NCBI GenBank assembly: GCA_041392855.1
Contig: JAWKLD010000001.1
Span: 1,970,001 to 2,034,000, forward strand
Direction of reading: 5' to 3'
Length of the DNA stretch: 64,000 nt
From: Flavipsychrobacter sp.
Lineage (GTDB): Bacteria; Bacteroidota; Bacteroidia; Chitinophagales; Chitinophagaceae
Shown here: in pieces, positions 16,665 to 25,388 of the stretch
Layout of the letters: every line of letters starts with the position of its first letter
How positions within the stretch are numbered: position 1 is the first letter of the stretch
The notes under the pieces: generated by a model
What the model was told of the DNA's origin: nothing
Databases searched by the model: none
What the model saw: only the letters and a program-made list of their open reading frames with translations
Program-made: the position numbers and the translations under genes

Positions 16665-18124
16665 CTTCTGTATTTATTTACTAGTACAAATAATATTGTA
16701 GATATTCCTATTCCGAACAAATTGGCATCTAACCCGTAAGGCAATGGCACTTGTAATAAAATAAGCACCAAAGTGGTAGAACCTCCACCAATCATTGAAA
16801 CAATAGCAGCAGCAGGTTTCAGCTTTTTAACAAAAAGCATAGTTATAACAGGCACAAATAAACCCGAAACCATAAATGCATAAGAGTACAGCATTAACTC
16901 TAGTACACTTTGCATTTGAGTAGCCAATAGAATAGCAAAGATACCAATACCTAAAGTAAGCACTTGAGACAACCCTAAATTGTTAGACAACTTAGGTTTA
17001 AAATAACCGACTATATCTGTCATCAAGTTTCCTGAAGCCGCCATAATACAACTATCGGCAGTAGACATTATTGCAGAAAAATAGGCTGACAACATTAAAC
17101 CCATCAACCCAACAGGCAACATATTCCGCAAAAACATAGGCAGTCCCATTTCAGCATCCAACATACTATCTGCAGGAAAACCTAATGCTGCAAAACTACC
17201 CTGCAAAAAAGCCACTTTAGCAAACAAACCGAGTACCACACCCATAAAAGCCATAATAGGCCACTCGAACAAACCTGCTATCTTCCATGCTTTTATTGCG
17301 GTCTTTTCATCTTTTGCTGAATAAATACGCTGATACAATGTCATACCTACAAACCATATAGGCACTATGGTAATTAGCCAATTAAAAATATCTGCTAATG
17401 AGATGTTGGTTAAAGACATCATATCCGTACTCACATATTTTTGTATCGCTTCAAATCCTCCGATATAATAGTACCCATAAGGAATACCTATCCCTACCAA
17501 CCCTATCATCAAGACTATCCACTGCACAGTATCTGTATAAATAACTGCTTTTATGCCACCCACCACAGTATACAATACAGCTATGACACCCATAATTAAT
17601 ACTGCCTGATTAATACTTATCGTTGCCGGGAATGTAGCTGACGCTAACTTAGCACCTGCTAAAATTTGGCTACTGGAAAAACCTATATACCCTATTAATG
17701 AAATAATACCTGCAACAATAGCAACCTCTTTATTATAATAATGCTTAATTGCCTGCGGGAAGCTCAATAGTTTCTTTTCTTTAGCTATTGGATATACTTT
17801 AGGGATTAACAACACTGCACTTAACCATGCACCTATTAAGCCTGTAAACAGCATCCAGCTACCTGCAAGCCCCATTGTAAAACCAAGACCGCCAAGACCA
17901 ATAGAGAAACCTCCACCGACATCTGTAGCTACTACTGAAAGCCCAATATGCCCTGCCGACATACCTCTTCCCCCAACATAATAATCCTCGTCAGATTTAT
18001 TTGTTTTAAAGAAATAAAACCCTATTCCTAGTAGTAAAAGGAAATAAACGACAAATATGGTAATGTCCAACCAATGTAACTGTTCGATACAATAAAGCTT
18101 TTGTGATATCCCTGAAGGGTACAC
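16661..18124 (-). CDS. Sodium:solute symporter (SSS family)
   Basis: This 487-residue inner-membrane transporter has about 13 membrane spans and the SSS signatures: DITIFVVYFLLLLGIGFYFF as first span, YYVGGRGMSAGHIGLSVVATDVGGG, the VGGIKAVIYTDTVQW motif, and ADSCIMAASGNLMTDIV. It would import a solute, likely an amino acid or acyl-amino acid, with Na+. The start codon is GTG at 18124; no upstream ATG exists before an in-frame stop, and a downstream TTG is the only other option. It is the first gene of the five-gene operon and overlaps the GNAT gene by four bases. Confidence 0.87.
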   Translation of the reverse strand: MYPSGISQKLYCIEQLHWLDITIFVVYFLLLLGIGFYFFKTNKSDEDYYVGGRGMSAGHIGLSVVATDVGGGFSIGLGGLGFTMGLAGSWMLFTGLIGAWLSAVLLIPKVYPIAKEKKLLSFPQAIKHYYNKEVAIVAGIISLIGYIGFSSSQILAGAKLASATFPATISINQAVLIMGVIAVLYTVVGGIKAVIYTDTVQWIVLMIGLVGIGIPYGYYYIGGFEAIQKYVSTDMMSLTNISLADIFNWLITIVPIWFVGMTLYQRIYSAKDEKTAIKAWKIAGLFEWPIMAFMGVVLGLFAKVAFLQGSFAALGFPADSMLDAEMGLPMFLRNMLPVGLMGLMLSAYFSAIMSTADSCIMAASGNLMTDIVGYFKPKLSNNLGLSQVLTLGIGIFAILLATQMQSVLELMLYSYAFMVSGLFVPVITMLFVKKLKPAAAIVSMIGGGSTTLVLILLQVPLPYGLDANLFGIGISTILFVLVNKYRR

Positions 18125-18218
18125 AATTATGTATAGAAAACCAAATTAGTCGGCACTATACAACTAATAGACTGTATCTATCGCAAATAAACATAAATGA
18201 CAGAAGCTAATAATAAGC

Positions 18219-18246
18219 AAAAAAAAGGCAGCCAAGAATGGCTGCC
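18219..18246 (-). terminator. Terminator of the giant beta-helix gene
   Basis: An 8-bp GC-rich stem (18227-18234 with 18239-18246) with a 4-nt loop is followed on the minus strand by eight T residues. It lies about 40 bp after the stop at 18288. Confidence 0.88.
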
Positions 18247-18287
18247 TAACAAATACATGTTTAAATCAATATTTGTAATAAAGCATC

Positions 18288-21200
18288 TTATCGTAGTATG
18301 TTGAATGGCTTACTGATTATATATCCGTTATCAACAACCGCTCTTAGTGTGTAGTGACCGTTTGGCAGAGCGCTAATATTTGCACTGTGCTCTTTACCAT
18401 CATTACCTACTTCGCTACCATATACAACCATACCTACGCTATTCAATATTTGTACAGATTCCATTGTTGCGCCTTGTACTTTAACAGTAACCTTGTTTGA
18501 CGCAGGGTTTGGATAAAGGTCTACGCTAAAGTTATTAGCCACACCTTCAACATTTAGTGGGAATCCTAATTGAGATGTATCAGAACCACACTGATTGTAC
18601 ATTACTAATCTTACATACAACTCTCCATTTAATGTTTTCTTAGGATATTGTTGTGTACTAGTTGTACCATCACTGAACAACCATAGATAACCAATTACGC
18701 CTGCAGGACCTGCTGGGTTAAAGGTATACTCATTACCATTTTTCACGTAAGAGATACCATTAGACCTTGGCAACGGATCTATATTCACATTAATATCGTC
18801 TGTTGCAATACAGTTAGGACCTCCATTAACAGTAACTGTATAATTACCGCTCTTAGTAACAGCTATTTGTCTTGTAGTATCACCTGTGCTCCAAGTATAC
18901 TTAGCACCAGGATAACCAGCATTAAGCACTAGATATACATTCTTCTTCTCACAATAGCTAGTATCATTACCTAGATCAACTTTGATCGGACCACTAGTAA
19001 CCGGAGTAACTGGTGAAGATGTACTGCAACCAATGTTTGTTACTACAACTGTATAGTTACCTGCTTGATTTAGTTGATAAGTGTTATTTGTTGCACCTGC
19101 AATATCAACACCATTTAACTGCCATTGGTATTTAAGACCTTGACCATTTCCTGCACTCAATGTTAAACCATTACCTATACAGTAAGTAAGAGGGCCATTT
19201 GCTGATACAAGTGCATTTGGAGGAGCTACAGTACTAACTGTTAACGGAACAGCTTCAACTGATTTTGAACCGTTAGTTATTACTACACTATAGTCACCTG
19301 CTTGGTTTGCAGTATATGTTTGGCTTGTAGCACTAGGAAGAATAACATTATTCTTATACCATTGGTAAGTATTTCCTGCAACTACTGGCTCAGCACTTAG
19401 CGTTACACTGTTACCAGTACATATTACCGCTTTACCCAAAGGACGAACGAAAGCAGATGTAATACTACCATTCTCCAGTCCGGTGAAAGCACCATAGTGA
19501 ATCAATGATGTACCACTGATAACATTAGTACCAGTATTAACGCTACTCAAAGTACCACTGAAAAGCATCCATTGATAGTTGCTATTAAACTTATGAGCAA
19601 GTCTCAACTCGCTTTCGTTGCTAATAGTACCCATCCATATATCCATATAGTTTAGGTCTAGATCGAAATCATAAATCGTACTAGTGCCTTGCGCTTGAAC
19701 AGTAGTGTAGAAATACATGCTACCCTTAGGAGCTGCTGCTGCTGCAATACCAGCACCTTTTTCACCACTATACTGTCTGATAACTAATGGCGCTGTTATT
19801 GGAAGTTGTGTACCCCACTTAACACGAGCTATTTGCTGCTCACCAAAAGTAAACACTTGTACATCTCCAGGGTTAGCGCTAGCAGGAACTGCTGTAGCTA
19901 CCGGAGGCTCTACAGTTGGTGTAAATTCGTAAGCACCAATATCAGGAGTACCGTTCTTAACATCATCAATTCTTGCTGAACCTAACCTATCCTTATTATT
20001 ACCAGCAATTTGCAATGCACGTCCGTTCAAAGACCAGCTTGCAGGATTAGTTGCATCAGGACGCAAATCTGTACTGCTTGTAAAACCAGGATCGTATGTT
20101 ATAGAGTTCTTATCAGAACTTGATGCAGATTTCCATGCAGAGAAAGAAGAAACCGTACTACCATTATAACTAGCAAAGGTAGAACCTGTAGCGTAGATGT
20201 TATTGTAGTCCATGTTATTGTTAGATGCTAAGTTGTAGTACAACAACGCAGGACCACCGCCTGTGTTACAGAACACGTTATTGTAGAAATTATTGTTATT
20301 ATAAGTGCTGCTTGAATAATAGAAATAACCTGCATAACCGGTTGTGTTATTATTCGTAAAGTTCACACTGTTGTTTGCTATATCTTGATACTGACCGTAA
20401 GACACCATCATACCATAGTATGCAGTGCTACCTGTAGTCATAGCAATAGCGTTGTTCATTATCTTAGCTCTATTAGAAGAAGAACCTTCAGCATAGTAAA
20501 CTAACATACCATAACCGTAGTCTTTCTCAATAGTGTTGTTGCTAATGTTCGGGCTTTGGTATGGATAGTAGATGTAAGCACCATAGTATCCATTAGTAGT
20601 AAAGTTGTCTAATGTATTATTAGTGAACACCAAACCATTAGTTCTGTAAAGGTATGCACCCATATAGCCTGCATTCTTGATAGTGTTATTATCAACAACA
20701 GGCCTGTTAATAGGAGTACTAGAGCTATAGATCCATACAGTATAGTAACCACCGTTGATCTCGTTACCTTTCACTACCAGATCTTCACCATTAAAGTTGG
20801 TATACTGACTGTAAGCAAAAATACAAGAGTTGTAAGTGTTACCAGCGTTTGGAGCATTAAGCACACAACCTACGATCGAGTCTCTATCAGAACCGCCGTG
20901 CAAGCCAAAAGAATGACCCGTAGACGTAGTAGTAACTGTTAGATTCTTGAAAGTGAAATTATCTGCATCTCTCAATTCAATTACACCATTATTTGATGTT
21001 CCGTAATTGATAGTTGTAGTTGATGCAACACCATTCTCAGACTGGAAGGTAACTCTACCAGGAGTACCAGCAGTTTGTGGGTTGTTAATAACCAACTGAC
21101 CTGTATAAGTACCAGGGCGGATATTGAAAGTAACATTACCACATGTACCAAAAGAATTCAACGCGTCAACAGCATCAACAGGAGTAGCAAAGTTTGGCGT

Positions 21201-24200
21201 AGTACCACCAACTGTGTATGTACCTTGCAATGCCGCTCTATAGTTCACATTTGAAGTATCGTCTCCAGGAACAGGGTCTTGATTACCATTTGGCTCATAA
21301 GTCCAAGCCTTGATATTCACACCTGTGCTACCAAAAGTGATGTTACCCAATGGAATAATAGCTTCATTACCTTGTACGCTACCATTGATATTAATAGGCG
21401 TGTTGTACACTATTGGAGTCTGTGCAACACCATTTAATTCCCATGCTATCTTAACCTTGTTAATAATATTATTACCATTGTTTTTGATTCTCATCTTCAC
21501 AGTATAAGTACCAGGACAGAAAGGAGGAGTTGGATCGATGATACCATCAGCACCTGCATTATCTTTCACGTCTATACCTGTAAATAAAGAAACACCATTA
21601 GGAACATTTGGAGTATGTATGAAGTTTCTTGCAGTGTTTGAAGAACTTACAGACGGCGCATAGCCACTCCAAGCACTTGCACCTGGTTTTTCAGCAAGAC
21701 GCAATGCAGCTTCTGAAGCTATTGTACCCATCCAAGCATCTTTATAATATAGATCTTGTGTAAAGTTCAAACCAGTACTAGTACCTGTAGATGTAGCATC
21801 AAAATAGTAGAACATTTGTGTTGGGTTGATGCTCAAAATACCTGGAGGGTTAGTACCAGTATATTGTTTGATATCTAAAGTAGAAGGCACTGTAGTACCC
21901 CAGTGATACACCGCAACAGTATCTTCACCAAATGTAAATGTTTGGCTAGAGCTTGCTGTAGGTGTAGCAGGTGTAGCAACACAGCTTGGAGGCGTAGAAG
22001 TAGGCGTAAACTCATAAGCACCCAAATCCGGAACACCATCAATAGTTGTTGTTGCACGAGGGTTGCCTAACATATCAGTACCATTACTAGCAAACTGAAC
22101 ACCACGACCATTCATAGACCAAGAGTTAGCGCTTGTAGCATCAGGACGTAGATCTCCGTTTGATACATTCATATATGCAGGCGCATAGGTAAGCGAGTTC
22201 ATATTCTGACCAGTACCAGCTCTTAGAGCAGATATGGTAGTATAGTTTTGACCAGTACCACCATAATAAACCATTGTACCACCATCAGCATAAAGGTTAT
22301 TATAGTCCATCTCGTAATAAGTAGGAGTGTACATATAAGTCAAATAACCACTACCTCCATCTCTAGACAACATATTGTTGTAAATAGAAGCAGATTGTGA
22401 ACCTGAAGATTCGTATATATATAATGTATATGCAGTACTAGAGTTACCACCAGCAGTATGCATAGTATTATTATACACTCTTGCCCCACCACTATTATAA
22501 CCACCTAAGTACGCATATCTAAAACCAGAAGACTTAACATAAATGGAGTTGTTTATAAGATCTAAATTATTTGCATAGTAATTATACAGACCATAAACGG
22601 TACCACTACCACCACTTTCTGCTACTATTCTGTTATTCTTTATTATCCAAGGACCTGCACCACCTGAATAACCGTAAGCATACATACCATAAGCAGTAGA
22701 TGTACCAGAACGAGACTCTATATCATTACCTGTAATTTCTGCGCTAGTATTGTAATAAGCAAAGTAGTTGTAAGAACCACCTGACGAAGTAGTTTTTAAT
22801 CTTACTTTATTATTGTTGTACTTAGCATAACCAGTGTTATCTATTTGATAGTATCCTACATAGTGATATATAGAACCTGTAGTTGAATTTATCTCAACAT
22901 CATTGTTAGAGAATTCGAAATTATTTCTAGAATAATAGTAACCAGCATATAAATATTTAGAGCCGCTAGTACCATCCATTTTAATAGTGTTACCATTAAA
23001 CTCCATATTGTACTGGTAGTAATATCCACCGTAGATGTACTGAGTACCAGAACCACCATTAAAAGTGATCTTGTTGTTATTGAACTTAGGATTTTGCTGA
23101 TAGTAATAGTGACCATATAGATAAATGGTACTATTAGTTGTAGCTGTGATCTCGTTGTTCTCTATATAGCAATCTTTACCATATCCAAAAGCAGTACTAC
23201 TATTGTAGTTATAGTTATACAATGGATATATTGTACTACTACTAGTTAAATCAATTTTATTACCTGAGATAGAATAATAGTTACTATAGTAGATATAGTT
23301 GTATATAGAAGTAGAGCTTGATACAGTAATATTGTTGTTGCTTATGCTACCTCTTTCTGTAGAAGTACCATCGCAGTAGTAGAAATACATTGGATAGTTA
23401 GTACTTGTTGCACTAGTAGAAGTCAAAGTATTACCTGATATTTCAAAAGCACCATCAGCATACCAAGTATAAAAACCATAGAAAGTACCAGAACCACTAC
23501 GTGTAATAGTGTTATTCTTGATCTTTAAGTTTTTAGTATAGTAAGTATAGAATCCATAATAGTAAGGTTGAGTTATTGTATTCTCCTCAAACTCGTTATC
23601 CTCACTTAAATTACTGCTAGAGCTACCATACCAGTAAACTGCCATAGAACCGCGGTCGATCGTATTGTTTTTGATCTTGTTATTCTCTGCACTACCTAAA
23701 CCAGAACCATAGATACGTGCCATATTGGTACTAGTAGAAGAACTGGTAGAACCTTCAATAACACAGTTTTCAACTAAGTTGTTAGAAGCACTGCCTTCAA
23801 ATCTAAGCACAGTACCATAACTAGAACTAGTTTTATCAAGTGTTAGGTTTCTAACCTTGATATACTTCGCACTATTGAAACGGAAAATAAAGTTGCCAGT
23901 TGTTGTACTACTACTAGTATTTGTATTAGTAATAGTTGTTGTAGCAGCATTTCCATTTTCAGCTTCAAATGTAATTGTATTTGTTGCACTAGCACCTGTA
24001 ATGCTGTTCAACACTGCTGATGAAGTACTAGAACTACTCCATGTACCAGGACGCACCTTAAACACAACAGGTCCCGAAACACCTTGTGAGTTCAATGCGC
24101 TGGCGGCATCACTTAATGTTGCATAATTTGCTCCAGCACCATAAATAGTATAGTTACCATTTAATGGTTGTGCTACAGCAGTACCGAATAGTGCCATCAA

Positions 24201-24248
24201 TAGCACTAACTGCACATAAAAAGCAGCTGTTTTGTAGAGATTATTCAT
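18288..24248 (-). CDS. Giant T9SS-secreted double beta-helix protein, paralogue 1
   Basis: This 1986-residue protein starts with a signal peptide (ending FGTAVAQ). Residues about 30-740 form a long ladder of short Asn/Tyr/Ser-rich strands (units such as NNTI, YNYNNNK, YYY) typical of a right-handed parallel beta-helix, closed by PDLGAYEFTPT. A linker with several beta domains leads to a second helix block at about 1010-1435, also closed by PDIGAYEFTPT. Three Ig-like or PKD-like domains (about 1605-1890) contain TYQWYKNN and KYTWSTGD. A T9SS type A sorting domain (about 1905-1986) begins VDLYPNPASNK and ends SKPFNILR. It is probably exported and fixed on the cell surface as an adhesin or polysaccharide-acting protein; no catalytic site is recognisable. 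A paralogue lies at 35761-41550 on the same strand. Confidence 0.9.
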   Translation of the reverse strand: MNNLYKTAAFYVQLVLLMALFGTAVAQPLNGNYTIYGAGANYATLSDAASALNSQGVSGPVVFKVRPGTWSSSSTSSAVLNSITGASATNTITFEAENGNAATTTITNTNTSSSTTTGNFIFRFNSAKYIKVRNLTLDKTSSSYGTVLRFEGSASNNLVENCVIEGSTSSSTSTNMARIYGSGLGSAENNKIKNNTIDRGSMAVYWYGSSSSNLSEDNEFEENTITQPYYYGFYTYYTKNLKIKNNTITRSGSGTFYGFYTWYADGAFEISGNTLTSTSATSTNYPMYFYYCDGTSTERGSISNNNITVSSSTSIYNYIYYSNYYSISGNKIDLTSSSTIYPLYNYNYNSSTAFGYGKDCYIENNEITATTNSTIYLYGHYYYQQNPKFNNNKITFNGGSGTQYIYGGYYYQYNMEFNGNTIKMDGTSGSKYLYAGYYYSRNNFEFSNNDVEINSTTGSIYHYVGYYQIDNTGYAKYNNNKVRLKTTSSGGSYNYFAYYNTSAEITGNDIESRSGTSTAYGMYAYGYSGGAGPWIIKNNRIVAESGGSGTVYGLYNYYANNLDLINNSIYVKSSGFRYAYLGGYNSGGARVYNNTMHTAGGNSSTAYTLYIYESSGSQSASIYNNMLSRDGGSGYLTYMYTPTYYEMDYNNLYADGGTMVYYGGTGQNYTTISALRAGTGQNMNSLTYAPAYMNVSNGDLRPDATSANSWSMNGRGVQFASNGTDMLGNPRATTTIDGVPDLGAYEFTPTSTPPSCVATPATPTASSSQTFTFGEDTVAVYHWGTTVPSTLDIKQYTGTNPPGILSINPTQMFYYFDATSTGTSTGLNFTQDLYYKDAWMGTIASEAALRLAEKPGASAWSGYAPSVSSSNTARNFIHTPNVPNGVSLFTGIDVKDNAGADGIIDPTPPFCPGTYTVKMRIKNNGNNIINKVKIAWELNGVAQTPIVYNTPININGSVQGNEAIIPLGNITFGSTGVNIKAWTYEPNGNQDPVPGDDTSNVNYRAALQGTYTVGGTTPNFATPVDAVDALNSFGTCGNVTFNIRPGTYTGQLVINNPQTAGTPGRVTFQSENGVASTTTINYGTSNNGVIELRDADNFTFKNLTVTTTSTGHSFGLHGGSDRDSIVGCVLNAPNAGNTYNSCIFAYSQYTNFNGEDLVVKGNEINGGYYTVWIYSSSTPINRPVVDNNTIKNAGYMGAYLYRTNGLVFTNNTLDNFTTNGYYGAYIYYPYQSPNISNNTIEKDYGYGMLVYYAEGSSSNRAKIMNNAIAMTTGSTAYYGMMVSYGQYQDIANNSVNFTNNNTTGYAGYFYYSSSTYNNNNFYNNVFCNTGGGPALLYYNLASNNNMDYNNIYATGSTFASYNGSTVSSFSAWKSASSSDKNSITYDPGFTSSTDLRPDATNPASWSLNGRALQIAGNNKDRLGSARIDDVKNGTPDIGAYEFTPTVEPPVATAVPASANPGDVQVFTFGEQQIARVKWGTQLPITAPLVIRQYSGEKGAGIAAAAAPKGSMYFYTTVQAQGTSTIYDFDLDLNYMDIWMGTISNESELRLAHKFNSNYQWMLFSGTLSSVNTGTNVISGTSLIHYGAFTGLENGSITSAFVRPLGKAVICTGNSVTLSAEPVVAGNTYQWYKNNVILPSATSQTYTANQAGDYSVVITNGSKSVEAVPLTVSTVAPPNALVSANGPLTYCIGNGLTLSAGNGQGLKYQWQLNGVDIAGATNNTYQLNQAGNYTVVVTNIGCSTSSPVTPVTSGPIKVDLGNDTSYCEKKNVYLVLNAGYPGAKYTWSTGDTTRQIAVTKSGNYTVTVNGGPNCIATDDINVNIDPLPRSNGISYVKNGNEYTFNPAGPAGVIGYLWLFSDGTTSTQQYPKKTLNGELYVRLVMYNQCGSDTSQLGFPLNVEGVANNFSVDLYPNPASNKVTVKVQGATMESVQILNSVGMVVYGSEVGNDGKEHSANISALPNGHYTLRAVVDNGYIISKPFNILR

Positions 24249-24529
24249 AATAAAATTTTTAACCGTTTACCTTTAATAACATGTATTTTGTTAATATTTT
24301 AAGTAAATATAAACCTCAATTTAATCCATTTATTATATTGAGATTAAAAACAGATTAAAATAGTTAAAAAAATATTAACACTACAGACTTGAAATATTGC
24401 AAATATTTGAATATCTGCGTGATATGAATAAATAGACTAAAGAATACAGAGGAAGCTATTCTTAAAATTTATTCCGTGTAGTAAAAAAAGCTACTAAGCC
24501 GGGCTAATAATGCTTCTAACTTACCTAAG
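24249..24529. other. AT-rich gap between giant gene 1 and PAP2 gene
   Basis: This 281-bp gap has no coding potential that I can see. The part next to the giant gene (24249-24271) matches the corresponding leader of the second giant gene (41555-41576), which includes GGTAAACG. No clear terminator hairpin for the PAP2 gene and no perfect TAnnTTTG element were found. Confidence 0.6.
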
Positions 24530-25381
24530 TTACATCTTATACGTAAGAGCAAAGCCACTGTAGTTATTATAGTAAAATGGAGACAAACTAAATTTACTAT
24601 TTGAGTTCTTTTTTCTATGCAATTCAGGAACTAAAATACCTGTAGCTGCACCTACTACCAGCCCTACCATCACATCTGTTCTAAAGTGCTTACCTGCCCT
24701 CATTCTATAATAACCTACTAGAGAAGGAGGAATGGCTGCAGCAGTATACACAAGCAGACGTTTCCATCCTTTAATACCATGATAATCTGTTAACACTTTT
24801 GCTGCAAAAAAGGTGGAAGCAGCACTTGTAGAAACGTGGCCACTGAAGAAAGAGTTACTCCTGGCTTCACCTGTTCTCAAGCTTATATCATAAGCTGTAT
24901 TGTAAGTTAAAGGCCTAGCCCTTCGCACAGACCTTACACCTGTAAAGTATAGTGCATTGTTTACAGTATGCGTGGTAACAAACATAGTAGCTAGTGCTGC
25001 CCAATCTTTGCGTGCCTTGCTATCTAGACCTAATAATAGAGGACTAGCCACACATATATTCAAAAACATATCAGAAACCTGTTGCCCATGATCATATCCA
25101 GCGGGATCGTAAAAAACAACAGGACGGTCAAATGCATTAATATCGTTAGGATTTAATCCATACAGGTCTTTTTCAGTATAGCTGGCATACTTATCCATTT
25201 CTCTAAAACCAAAATAGGAAGCTCCTAGCAACCCTATAGATGTTGGCAACTCCCATTTTAAGTTTACATTATAAACTGTATTCTTTTGAGGCTTCTCTTG
25301 CGCTACAAGATTCATAGGCATGAACAATATGCTCAACAATACTATACACCATCTTTGATTAAAGTCCATCAACATTAGCAT
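24530..25381 (-). CDS. PAP2-superfamily phosphatase
   Basis: This 283-residue protein has a hydrophobic N-terminus (signal or anchor; the real start may be the internal ATG giving MDFNQRW) and the three PAP2 phosphatase motifs: the arginine-rich RSVRRARPLT, the SGH motif in SFFSGHVSTSAA, and R-x5-H-x3-D in RMRAGKHFRTDV. It would hydrolyse a phosphomonoester or pyrophosphate, often a lipid such as undecaprenyl pyrophosphate or phosphatidate, on the periplasmic face. It is the last gene of the polyphosphate operon, 7 bp after ppk1. Lipid or polyphosphate turnover is possible; the substrate is not determined. Confidence 0.87.
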   Translation of the reverse strand: MLMLMDFNQRWCIVLLSILFMPMNLVAQEKPQKNTVYNVNLKWELPTSIGLLGASYFGFREMDKYASYTEKDLYGLNPNDINAFDRPVVFYDPAGYDHGQQVSDMFLNICVASPLLLGLDSKARKDWAALATMFVTTHTVNNALYFTGVRSVRRARPLTYNTAYDISLRTGEARSNSFFSGHVSTSAASTFFAAKVLTDYHGIKGWKRLLVYTAAAIPPSLVGYYRMRAGKHFRTDVMVGLVVGAATGILVPELHRKKNSNSKFSLSPFYYNNYSGFALTYKM

Positions 25382-25388
25382 TAAATAA

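Noticed and set aside
22200..24000. Repeated short units that could be taken for a CRISPR array
   Set aside because: Units are irregular in length and keep a single open frame with beta-helix periodicity; there are no constant repeats with unique spacers and no cas genes.
19717..24126. Several open frames on either strand within the giant gene 1, some hydrophobic
   Set aside because: They are low-complexity shadows of the repeated Ser/Tyr/Asn codons; similar shadows appear in giant gene 2.
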